Part shown: piece by piece, positions 1-5,643 of the stretch
Position numbering within the stretch: position 1 is the first letter of the stretch
How the letters are laid out: every line of letters starts with the position of its first letter
Source of the DNA: Halorhodospira sp.
Lineage (GTDB): Bacteria; Pseudomonadota; Gammaproteobacteria; Nitrococcales; Halorhodospiraceae
Reading direction: 5' to 3'
Length of the DNA stretch: 5,897 nt
NCBI GenBank assembly: GCA_007127935.1
Contig: SKYL01000059.1
Location: 1 to 5,897 of the forward strand
Notes under the pieces: generated by a model
The model's input: the letters and a program-made list of their open reading frames with translations, nothing else
Told to the model about the DNA's origin: nothing
The model's database searches: none
Program-made: the position numbers and the translations under genes

Positions 1-2
1 CC

Positions 3-1010
3 CTCGGCGCCGACGTTCTTCCGGACCCTTTCGCCTTGCCTGTGGAACCACCCGCCACCGAGGCCTCGCCTCCCGCGCCCGAGCCGCCACCTCCGCTGGA
101 GTTGGCGGTGATCCCTTTGGCGCACGCGGATGCGGCGGAGATGGTGGAGTTGCTGGGGGGCGGCGGGGCCGGGGTGGCCTCGGAGCGGGGGCGGCTCAGT
201 GTCGATCCGCGGACCAACACGGTGGTGGCCCACGACACCGAGGAGCGCATCGCGGCGATGCGGGCCTTGCTCGAGGAGTTGGACCGGCCGCCGGCCCAGA
301 TCCTGATCGAGGCGCGCATCGTCCTCGTCTCCGGCGGTTATGCAAAGCAGTTGGGCCGGCGACTGGGGGTCACCGCACGCGGCGAGGGGGGCGCGGTGGG
401 GGCAACCCCGGCGCCGCTGCCGGGCGTGGCCGGAGACGACGGCATGATGGTGGATCTCCCCGCGACCGACCCGGCAGGTTCTTTCGGCGTCGCGGTGGGA
501 CGGGTGGGCACCTCGCTGCTGCAACTGGAGCTGACCGCCATGGAGGCGGAGGGGCACGGCCAAGTGATTTCCACCCCGCGGGTGGTCACCACCCAGCGGC
601 GGGAGGCACGCATCCAACAGGGCGTGCAGATCCCTTACCAGCAGTCGGCCGAGTCCGGCGCCACCACTATCGCCTTCCGCGAGGCGACGCTCTCCCTAAC
701 CACCACCCCGGCGGTCACCGGCGACGGGCGCATCGACCTCGAGTTGCGGGTGACGAAGGACGCGGTGGGCCAGACCTTCAACGGTGTGCCCAGCATCGAC
801 ACCCAGGCGTTGGCCACCCAACTGCGCATCCGCGACGGCGAGACGGTGGTCCTCGGCGGCGTCTACGAACAGGAGCGCCACGAGTCTTCGCGCCGGGTTC
901 CATGGCTGGCCGACCTGCCGCTCATCGGCTGGCTCTTCCGCAGCCGCGACCAACGGGAGCGATACTCGGAACTGCTGATCTTCGTCACCCCAACACTACT
1001 GGAAGAGTAA
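3..1010 (+). CDS. pilQ: Type IV pilus secretin PilQ, C-terminal part (5' end outside window)
   Basis: Outer-membrane secretin that forms the ring through which the type IV pilus passes. The reading frame is open to the left edge, so the signal peptide, AMIN and early N-domains lie outside. It begins with a proline-rich linker (about bases 18-95). An N1/secretin-short-like domain follows at about 100-290 (VIPLAHADAAEMVELL, then RLSVDPRTNTVVAHDT, then EELDRPPAQILIEARIV). The secretin core covers about 300-1000, with VISTPRVVTT, QGVQIPYQQS, NGVPSIDTQALATQLRI, GETVVLGGVYEQ, VPWLADLPLIGWLFRS and the typical ending ELLIFVTPTLLEE. These match PilQ rather than type II GspD or type III secretins, and the gene ends where PilQ normally ends (TAA 1008-1010). 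A TTG at 36 is in frame but is not the start, because coding character continues upstream. pilQ normally precedes aroK-aroB; here it faces dgt convergently. Confidence 0.95.
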   Translation, partial: LGADVLPDPFALPVEPPATEASPPAPEPPPPLELAVIPLAHADAAEMVELLGGGGAGVASERGRLSVDPRTNTVVAHDTEERIAAMRALLEELDRPPAQILIEARIVLVSGGYAKQLGRRLGVTARGEGGAVGATPAPLPGVAGDDGMMVDLPATDPAGSFGVAVGRVGTSLLQLELTAMEAEGHGQVISTPRVVTTQRREARIQQGVQIPYQQSAESGATTIAFREATLSLTTTPAVTGDGRIDLELRVTKDAVGQTFNGVPSIDTQALATQLRIRDGETVVLGGVYEQERHESSRRVPWLADLPLIGWLFRSRDQRERYSELLIFVTPTLLEE

Positions 1011-1012
1011 GT

Positions 1013-1065
1013 CGCCATGGCGAACGCTCCGTCATTGCGACGGCTTCCGTCATTGCGAGCGTAGC
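1013..1065. repeat. Three degenerate tandem units of the repeat terminus
   Basis: Three successive units start at 1013 (CGCCATGGCGAACG), 1030 (CGTCATTGCGACGG) and 1048 (CGTCATTGCGAGCG), a period of 17-18 bases. Unit 3 is the outer end of the large palindromic repeat that follows. Unit 2 shares CGTCATTGCGA with it exactly, and unit 1 matches at 11 of 14 positions. All three lie just after the pilQ stop. They look like partial, decaying copies of one terminus laid head to tail. Confidence 0.7.
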
Positions 1066-1135
1066 GAAGCAATCTCCGGCGGTTAGACGTCAACCCATGG
1101 AGATTGCTTCGTCGCTCCGCTCCTCGCAATGACGG
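1047..1135. repeat. Dispersed palindromic repeat between convergent pilQ and dgt
   Basis: This is a long imperfect inverted repeat. The left arm, 1047-1077, runs CCGTCATTGCGAG through CGAAGCAATCTCC. The right arm, 1099-1135, is its reverse complement apart from a middle part about 6 bases longer. A 21-base loop (1078-1098) separates them. The right arm recurs at 5573-5609, so this is a dispersed family and not a unique hairpin. From memory, GTCATTGCGAG...GAAGCAATC elements are common intergenic repeats in many unrelated bacteria, but I could not search for this. Lying between two convergent genes it could fold in RNA from either strand and help end transcription both ways. There is no T-tract, so a classical intrinsic terminator is not supported. 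The element ends in a run of seven G (1134-1140). Confidence 0.85.
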
Positions 1136-1150
1136 GGGGGTGCCGAACCA

Positions 1151-2314
1151 TCAAGTCAGATGCTTGGGATCGAAGAGCCGGTCGTACTCGGCGATGGCGA
1201 AGCGGTCGGTCATCCCGGCGATGTAGTCAGCCACCGCCCGAGCGCGGCCGCGCCCCCCCCTGCGCTCTTCCAGGTCGGCCACGGCGCGGAGCGCCCCGTC
1301 GGGCAATAGCTCCGGCTCGTCCATGAAGGCGGCGAAGAGATCCCGCACCACCCGCTGGCTCTTGCGCACCATGCGCAGCACCCGGTAGTGGCGGTAGAGG
1401 GCGTGGTAGAGGAAATCCTTTAACGCCCGGTGCTGCCGCGCCATCTCCGGGCTGAAGTCCACCAGGTCGACGCCGGCCGCACGCACCTCGTCCACCGAGG
1501 CCGGGGCGAATTCACGGAGGCGGCGGCGGCTCTCTTCGATGAGATCGCAGACCTGGATGTTGATCATCCGCCGCACCACCTCGTAGATCACCCGCCGCTC
1601 GTCCAACCCCGGATGCGCCCGCTCCACCTCGTCGAAGAGCGGCCCCAGCAACTCCGTCTCCCGGCACGCGGCCACCGTGAGCAGCCCGGAGCGCAGGCCG
1701 TCGTCCACGTCGTGGCTGTTATAGGCGATACCGTCGCAGGTGTTGACCAGTTGCGCCTCCAGGGTCGGCCGCCCGCCGTTGACGAACCGCTCGGCCACGT
1801 TGCCCAGCCGCGCCGCCACCTCCGGGGTGCAGCGCTTGAGCAGCCCCTCGCGGGTCTCGAAGGTGAGGTTGAGGCCGTCGAACTCAGCGTACCGCTCCTC
1901 CAGCTTGTCCACCAGGCGCAGGGACTGGATGTTGTGCTCGAAGCCGCCCAGCCCCTCCATGCACTCGGCCAGCGCGTCCTGGCCGGCGTGGCCGAAGGGG
2001 GTGTGGCCCACGTCGTGGGCCAAGGCCATGGCCTCCACCAGGTCGATGTTGAGCCCCAACGCCTGGGACGCGGTGCGGGCGATCTGGGCCACCTCCAGCG
2101 TGTGGGTCAGGCGGGTGCGGTAGAGATCGCCCTCGTGGTTGACGAAGACCTGGGTCTTGTACTCCAGCCGCCGGAAGGCGGTGGAGTGGATGATACGGTC
2201 GCGGTCGCGCTGGTACTCGCTGCGGTGGAGCGGCGCCGACTCCCGATGGCGCCGCCCCCGGGTGGTGGCGTCGGCGGCGGCGCACGGCAGACGGGGCGGA
2301 GGCTGGAACGTCAT
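1151..2314 (-). CDS. dgt: dGTPase-like HD-domain dNTP triphosphohydrolase
   Basis: Cytoplasmic HD-superfamily enzyme that removes triphosphate from dGTP or other dNTPs to give the nucleoside, thereby tuning dNTP pools. The protein is 387 residues, normal for the shorter dGTPase-like type (E. coli Dgt is longer, about 505). Visible motifs are RDRDRIIHSTAFRRLEYKTQVF (residues 37-57, in two blocks RDRDRIIHS and FRRLEYKTQVF), RLTHTLEVAQIAR (H71), AHDVGHTPFGHAG (H100, D101), GGFEHNIQSLRL (from 123) and VNTCDGIAYNSHDVDDG (D194), which together supply the metal-binding H...HD...D set. The ATG at 2314 lies 3 bases after the aroB stop with only a weak GAG upstream, so translation probably depends on coupling to aroB. 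It is the last gene of the aroK-aroB-dgt unit. Near the 3' end it contains a run of eight G on its coding strand (1253-1260). Substrate preference cannot be read from the sequence. Confidence 0.93.
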   Translation of the reverse strand: MTFQPPPRLPCAAADATTRGRRHRESAPLHRSEYQRDRDRIIHSTAFRRLEYKTQVFVNHEGDLYRTRLTHTLEVAQIARTASQALGLNIDLVEAMALAHDVGHTPFGHAGQDALAECMEGLGGFEHNIQSLRLVDKLEERYAEFDGLNLTFETREGLLKRCTPEVAARLGNVAERFVNGGRPTLEAQLVNTCDGIAYNSHDVDDGLRSGLLTVAACRETELLGPLFDEVERAHPGLDERRVIYEVVRRMINIQVCDLIEESRRRLREFAPASVDEVRAAGVDLVDFSPEMARQHRALKDFLYHALYRHYRVLRMVRKSQRVVRDLFAAFMDEPELLPDGALRAVADLEERRGGRGRARAVADYIAGMTDRFAIAEYDRLFDPKHLT

Positions 2315-2317
2315 CGC

Positions 2318-3412
2318 TCAGTGGGCCGCGTCGTGGTGCCGGAAATATCCGGCCAAGGTCTTCCGCAACGCCTCGTCATCGAAATCGGCCGTAACCACCG
2401 CCTCGCCGATGGCCCGCAGCAGCACCAACCGCAACCGGCCGCCCCGCGCCTTCTTGTCGACGCTCATCAGCTCCATGAAGCGCTCCGGCGGGATGTGGGG
2501 CGGCGCCGTGGGCAGGCCGAAGCGGCGCAGCAGCGCCTCGGTGCGGGCCACATCGTCCTCGCCGATCCACCCCATCTCGGCGGACATCCGCGCCGCCATG
2601 CACATGCCGGCGGCCACCGCCTCGCCGTGGAGCCACGAGCCGTAGCCGGTGTGGGTCTCCACCGCGTGACCGAAGGTGTGCCCCAGGTTGAGCAGCGCCC
2701 GCACCCCGCCTTCCAACTCGTCGGCGGCCACCACCTCCGCCTTGTTGCGGCACGACTCGGCGATGGCGTGGGTCAGCGCGTCGCTCTCCCGGCGCAGCAG
2801 CGCCTCGGCGTTCTCCTCCAGCCACCGGAAAAACGCCGGATCGCGAATCAGCCCGTACTTGACCACCTCGGCGATGCCGGCCTTCAACTCCCGCTCCGGC
2901 AGCGTATTGAGCACGTCGGTATCGGCGATCACCGCCCGCGGCTGGTGGAAGGCGCCAATCATGTTCTTGCCCAGCGGATGATTGACGCCGGTCTTGCCGC
3001 CCACCGATGAATCGACCTGGGCCAGCAGCGTCGTCGGCACCTGGATGAACGCCACCCCGCGCTGGTACGAAGCGGCGCAAAAGCCGCCGATATCCCCCAC
3101 CACGCCGCCGCCCAGGGTGATCACCGTCACCCAGCGGTCGCAGCGGTGCTCCAGCAACGCATCGAAGACCCGCGTACAGGTGTCGAGGGTCTTGTACCGC
3201 TCGCCGTCCGGCAGGACCACGTCGTGGAGGGCGTAACCGGTGAGGGCATCGCGGACGGTGTCCTCGTAGTGCGGCTCCACCGTCTCGTTGGTCACCACCA
3301 GCGCCTGCTCCCCGGCCAGGTGCGGAACGTAGAGGTCGGCCCGGCCCAGAATGCCCGGCCCGATATAGATCGGGTAGCGGCGCGCCCCCAGCTCCACCCA
3401 CAGCGTCTTCAT
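2318..3412 (-). CDS. aroB: 3-dehydroquinate synthase
   Basis: Second step of the shikimate pathway: NAD- and metal-dependent cyclisation of DAHP to 3-dehydroquinate, in the cytoplasm. With the ATG at 3412 the protein is 364 residues (E. coli AroB 362). Motifs in order: LPDGERYKTLDT (68-79), the nucleotide-binding GGGVVGDIGGF (101-111), VPTTLLAQVDSSVGGKTGVN (125-144), LGKNMIGAFHQP (147-158), KAGIAEVVKYGLI (177-189), LNLGHTFGHAVETHTGYG (241-258) and WLHGEAVAAGM (260-270). The expected zinc ligands are present as E182, H245 and H262, with the same spacing as E184/H247/H264 of E. coli. A GTG three bases upstream (3415) is possible, but the ATG has the better ribosome-site spacing and gives the usual N-terminus MKTLWVELG. 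The ATG overlaps the aroK stop by one base, so the two are translationally coupled. Confidence 0.97.
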   Translation of the reverse strand: MKTLWVELGARRYPIYIGPGILGRADLYVPHLAGEQALVVTNETVEPHYEDTVRDALTGYALHDVVLPDGERYKTLDTCTRVFDALLEHRCDRWVTVITLGGGVVGDIGGFCAASYQRGVAFIQVPTTLLAQVDSSVGGKTGVNHPLGKNMIGAFHQPRAVIADTDVLNTLPERELKAGIAEVVKYGLIRDPAFFRWLEENAEALLRRESDALTHAIAESCRNKAEVVAADELEGGVRALLNLGHTFGHAVETHTGYGSWLHGEAVAAGMCMAARMSAEMGWIGEDDVARTEALLRRFGLPTAPPHIPPERFMELMSVDKKARGGRLRLVLLRAIGEAVVTADFDDEALRKTLAGYFRHHDAAH

Positions 3413-3951
3413 CACCGCCCCTCCGGATCATTGGAGAGCGCCCGCACCACCCGCTCCGCCACCGAACGCGCCGTCCCGCCGGTGGTCTCCACCACCACGT
3501 CGGCCACCTCGCGGTAAAGCGGCTCCCGCCGCTCCATCAGGGCGCTCAGGCGGCCCTCCGGGTCCTCGGTTTGGAGCAGCGGGCGGTTGCGGTCGCCCCG
3601 GGTCCGCTCCAATTGCACCGCGACCGGCGCGTGGAGGTAGACCACCACCCCCCGGGCGCCGAGCACGTCACAGTTGGCGGCCGTCTCCACCACGCCGCCG
3701 CCGGTGGCCAGCACCACGTCGTCGCGATCGGTCAACTCATCGACCAACGCCGCCTCCCGGCGCCGGAAGCCCTCTTCGCCTTCGACGTCGAAGATCCAGG
3801 GGATGGAGACCCCGGTGCGCGCTTCCAACTCGGCGTCGGCGTCGATGAACGTCAGCCCCAGGCGGCGGGCCAGCTCGCGGCCGACGCTGCTCTTACCGGA
3901 ACCCATGGGGCCTACCAAAAAGATACGGCGGGGAATCTTGGTCAGTGTCAT
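3412..3951 (-). CDS. aroK: Shikimate kinase
   Basis: Phosphorylates shikimate to shikimate 3-phosphate using ATP, the fifth step of the shikimate pathway, in the cytoplasm. From the ATG at 3951 the protein is 179 residues (family about 170-180). It has a Walker A loop GPMGSGKSS (14-22), the substrate-binding IDADAELEARTG (36-47, with D36 and D38), GEEGFRRRE (58-66, R63), LATGGGVVE (81-89), the lid RGDRNRPLL (118-126) and RREPLYREVADVVV (141-154). These match AroK of E. coli closely. A GTG at 3978 would add nine residues (MPLSAKVCS) without family support, so the ATG was chosen; no strong ribosome site precedes either start. It is first gene of aroK-aroB-dgt and divergent from kdkA across 96 bases. 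aroK usually follows pilQ, but here it lies almost 3 kb away in the opposite direction. Confidence 0.96.
   Translation of the reverse strand: MTLTKIPRRIFLVGPMGSGKSSVGRELARRLGLTFIDADAELEARTGVSIPWIFDVEGEEGFRRREAALVDELTDRDDVVLATGGGVVETAANCDVLGARGVVVYLHAPVAVQLERTRGDRNRPLLQTEDPEGRLSALMERREPLYREVADVVVETTGGTARSVAERVVRALSNDPEGR
3420..3424 (-). promoter_or_regulatory. Ribosome binding site of aroB
   Basis: On the minus strand GGAGG sits inside the last codons of aroK, 7 bases before the ATG at 3412 but only 4 before the alternative GTG at 3415. This decides for the ATG and explains how aroB is translated although it has no intergenic space. Confidence 0.7.
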
Positions 3952-3974
3952 GGAGCAAACTTTAGCACTCAATG

Positions 3975-4003
3975 GCACCGATATCGCACCCAGTTCGGTG
4001 CGA
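3975..4003. promoter_or_regulatory. Inverted repeat with spaced half-sites, candidate operator between aroK and kdkA
   Basis: A perfect 7-base inverted repeat, TCGCACC (3984-3990) and GGTGCGA (3997-4003), encloses a 6-base centre. A further GCACC in direct orientation at 3975-3979 gives three GCACC/GGTGC half-sites starting at 3975, 3986 and 3997, exactly 11 bases apart, about one helical turn. CGATATCG (3979-3986) is itself a palindrome between two of them. It lies in the only space where promoters for aroK (left) and kdkA (right) could sit. No T-run follows on either side, so it is not an intrinsic terminator. I see no convincing -35/-10 pair in 3952-4047. A regulator-binding role is inference; chance is possible in GC-rich DNA. 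Confidence 0.4.
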
Positions 4004-4047
4004 CGGCGAAGCGCGACGCCCCCGATCTATGGCAAAGTAAGCCCCTT

Positions 4048-4797
4048 ATGGACGGGCACTATCTCCACATCGGCGGGCAACACATCCTTTACGATCCGGT
4101 GCGCCTCGGCGCCCCCGGGGCGGATCTGTTCGACCCCGCCGCGCTGGCCGCCGCCGGGCGGCTCGCCGGGCGCCCCGAGGGCGGCCGCGGAAGCGCGCTG
4201 TTCATCACCCTGGACGGTGGCATCCAAGCGGTGCTCCGTCCCTACCGGCGCGGCGGTCTGCTGGCCAATCTGCTGGGCGACCGCTACCTGCGCGCCCCCC
4301 TGGCCTATACCCGCCCGTGGCGCGAGTTCCGCATGCTCGCCCGCCTCAAGCGGGAAGGGCTGCCGGTGCCGGCGCCGCTGGCCGCGCGCGTGGTCCCCGA
4401 CGGCCTCATCTACCGCGGCGACATCCTGGTGGAACGGCTCACCGATACTGAAACCCTGGCCGAAGCCCTGACCCGCCGCGCCCTGGAGCCGGGCCAGTGG
4501 CAGCGCGTCGGCGAGGCGGTGGGGGCGCTCCACCGGCGGGGCATGGACCACGCCGACCTCAACGCCCACAACATCCTGCTGGCCCGCGACGGCACCGTCC
4601 ACATCATCGACCTCGACCGCGCCCGGCTGCGCCGCCCCGGCCGTGGCTGGCAACACCGCAACCTCCAACGCCTGGAGCGCAGCCTGCGCAAACTCGCCGG
4701 CGAGCGGGACGGCTTCCACCCCCTCGACACCGACGGCCTGGAGGCCCTGCTGGACGGCTGGGACCGCCGCACGCGGGCTGATATGATCCCGGAATGA
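4048..4797 (+). CDS. kdkA: 3-deoxy-D-manno-octulosonic acid (Kdo) kinase
   Basis: Kinase-fold enzyme of the KdkA/RfaP family that phosphorylates a Kdo residue attached to lipid A, at the cytoplasmic face of the inner membrane during LPS core assembly. The protein is 249 residues (Haemophilus KdkA about 241). Visible features are the N-lobe strand and basic motif VLRPYRRGGLLANLLGDRYL (62-81), TRPWREFRML (88-97), the catalytic loop MDHADLNAHNILL (166-178, catalytic D170, N175) and the metal-binding DLDRARLRRPG (188-198, D188). HADLNAHN followed by IDxDRxR is characteristic of KdkA. The ATG at 4048 is chosen because the protein starts there as the family does; the frame is open farther upstream only as a shadow of aroK. 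A modest AAGTAAG (about 4034-4040) can serve as ribosome site. rfaH follows 25 bases downstream, consistent with co-transcription. Confidence 0.9.
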   Translation: MDGHYLHIGGQHILYDPVRLGAPGADLFDPAALAAAGRLAGRPEGGRGSALFITLDGGIQAVLRPYRRGGLLANLLGDRYLRAPLAYTRPWREFRMLARLKREGLPVPAPLAARVVPDGLIYRGDILVERLTDTETLAEALTRRALEPGQWQRVGEAVGALHRRGMDHADLNAHNILLARDGTVHIIDLDRARLRRPGRGWQHRNLQRLERSLRKLAGERDGFHPLDTDGLEALLDGWDRRTRADMIPE

Positions 4798-4822
4798 CAG
4801 ACGGTTACCACGACGGTAGGCG

Positions 4823-5341
4823 ATGATCGAGGAACACACTCTCCCCGGTGACTCCTGGTACTTGGTCTACACCAAGCCCCGACAAGAAGACAAGGCGTGG
4901 TGGAACCTCGACCGGCAGCAGTTCCGCTGCTACCTGCCCTACGTGCGTACCCGACGGCGGCGCCAGGGGCGGTACGAGACCGTCACCGAGCCGATGTTTC
5001 CGCGCTACCTCTTCATCCGCCTCGCCGCCGGGGTCGAGGACTGGAGCCCGATCCGCTCCACCCTGGGCGTCTCCCACCTGGTGCGCTTCGGCCCCTGGCC
5101 CGCGCGGGTGCCCGACACGCTGGTGGAGACCATCCGCCGGCGCGCCCGGGACGGCTTCTGCGACCTCTGCCCCGAACCGCTGAAGACCGGCGAGAAGGTC
5201 CGTGTCCTCGACGGCCCGTTCCGGGGATACGAAGGGATCTTCCGCACCCCGCGCGGCGAAGAGCGGGCCATGATCCTGCTTGATGTAGCCGGCCAATACA
5301 CCACACTGCTCATCTCCCAGCACCAACTGGAGAGGGCGTAA
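4823..5341 (+). CDS. rfaH: RfaH-type transcription antitermination factor (NusG paralogue)
   Basis: RfaH is recruited to RNA polymerase paused at ops elements, suppresses pausing and Rho termination, and couples ribosomes to mRNA of LPS, capsule or pilus operons. The 172-residue protein has an NGN domain (about 11-108: SWYLVYTKPRQED, LPYVRTRRRRQGRYETVTEP, FPRYLFIRLAAG, LGVSHLVRFGPWPARVP), a short linker, and a KOW-containing C-terminal domain (about 119-172: LKTGEKVRVLDGPFRGYEG). TEPMFPRYLF and GVSHLVRFG match E. coli RfaH more closely than NusG. Residues equivalent to the RfaH domain-locking pair E48 and R138 are present as E56 and R148, and F130 as F140. The start is fixed: an in-frame TAG lies 6 bases upstream of the only usable ATG. 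The nearest purine tract, GGTAGG (4815-4820), is only 2 bases from the ATG, so the ribosome site is weak or unusual. Confidence 0.9.
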   Translation: MIEEHTLPGDSWYLVYTKPRQEDKAWWNLDRQQFRCYLPYVRTRRRRQGRYETVTEPMFPRYLFIRLAAGVEDWSPIRSTLGVSHLVRFGPWPARVPDTLVETIRRRARDGFCDLCPEPLKTGEKVRVLDGPFRGYEGIFRTPRGEERAMILLDVAGQYTTLLISQHQLERA

Positions 5342-5355
5342 CAGGAGAGCCCACC

Positions 5356-5571
5356 GTGCCCGACCAGCAGACCCACGAGCGCACCGACCTGATCCAACCC
5401 AACGCCCTGAACCGCGTGGAGGTCACCGGGAAGGATCTGCCGTTGTCGTGCCCGATGCCGGGGATGTACCTGTGGAGTTCCCACCCCAAGGTCTATCTTC
5501 CCATCCGCAAGACCGGCGAAGAGCAGTGTCCGTACTGCGGGACTGTCTACGTACTTAGGGAGGCAGGGTAG
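5356..5571 (+). CDS. Small zinc-finger protein, zf-CHCC family
   Basis: A 71-residue protein with a single C-terminal zinc-binding module related to the NDUFS6-type zf-CHCC domain. The four expected ligands are C32 (SCPMP), H43 (SSHPKVYLPI), C58 and C61 (QCPYCGTVYVL), and the HPKVYLPI strand is typical. The first 30 residues are polar and carry VEVTGKDLPL just before the first cysteine, as in family members. The start is GTG at 5356, supported by AGGAGAG at 5343-5349, 6 bases upstream. It lies 14 bases after rfaH, so the two are probably one operon. Bacterial family members are poorly characterised; a role linked to respiratory complex I by homology to NDUFS6 is not shown here. The repeat begins one base after the TAG stop, but the C-terminus YVLREAG looks normal for the family, so the gene seems intact. 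Confidence 0.88.
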   Translation: MPDQQTHERTDLIQPNALNRVEVTGKDLPLSCPMPGMYLWSSHPKVYLPIRKTGEEQCPYCGTVYVLREAG

Positions 5572-5572
5572 G

Positions 5573-5609
5573 GATTGCTTCGTCGCTTCGCTCCTCGCAA
5601 TGACGGGGG
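5573..5609. repeat. Second copy (single arm) of the dispersed repeat
   Basis: These 37 bases match 1102-1138 at 36 positions (C at 1117 is T at 5588), in the same orientation. Only the right arm is present: no GTCATTGCGAG arm is found in the coding sequence to the left. The copy begins one base after the zinc-finger gene stop. The arm has its own short complementarity, ATTGC near the start and GCAAT near the end. Confidence 0.85.
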
Positions 5610-5611
5610 AA

Positions 5612-5626
5612 CTCCTTGCAATGGCG
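5612..5626. repeat. Partial degenerate extra copy of the repeat end
   Basis: CTCCTTGCAATGGCG matches the end of the neighbouring repeat, CTCCTCGCAATGACG (5591-5605), at 13 of 15 positions, with a period of 21 bases. It mirrors the extra terminal units seen outside the other copy at 1013-1047. Confidence 0.5.
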
Positions 5627-5643
5627 TGTTGCCGCGTCCCACC

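Noticed and set aside
1047..1135. CRISPR or toxin-antitoxin-like element at the repeat locus
   Set aside because: There are no regularly spaced unique spacers of CRISPR length, no cas gene and no small coding frame; the 17-18 base units are decayed copies of the repeat end.
1390..1397. Exact ops core GGCGGTAG on the + strand
   Set aside because: It lies inside dgt on the antisense strand, encoded by ordinary codons, with no leader or downstream operon in that direction.
1430..3010. A 526-codon open frame on the + strand across dgt and aroB
   Set aside because: It is antisense to two clear enzyme genes, crosses their junction, and its translation is rich in H, R, V, Q and G with no domain, as expected for a shadow frame in GC-rich DNA.
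2376..3431. A 351-codon minus-strand open frame overlapping aroB in another frame
   Set aside because: It is an almost pure G/R/A translation, the typical frame-shifted shadow of a GC-rich gene; aroB in the same region has full family motifs.
3984..4003. Intrinsic terminator
   Set aside because: The hairpin has no T-run after it on either strand and sits between two divergent gene starts, where no transcript needs to end.
4029..4040. Mini-frame ATG-GCA-AAG-TAA just before kdkA, as a possible leader peptide
   Set aside because: Three codons with no clear ribosome site and no associated attenuator hairpin; most likely chance.
3571..4047. Upstream extension of the kdkA frame
   Set aside because: The extension lies antisense to aroK and over the divergent intergenic region and lacks KdkA similarity; the family N-terminus fits the ATG at 4048.
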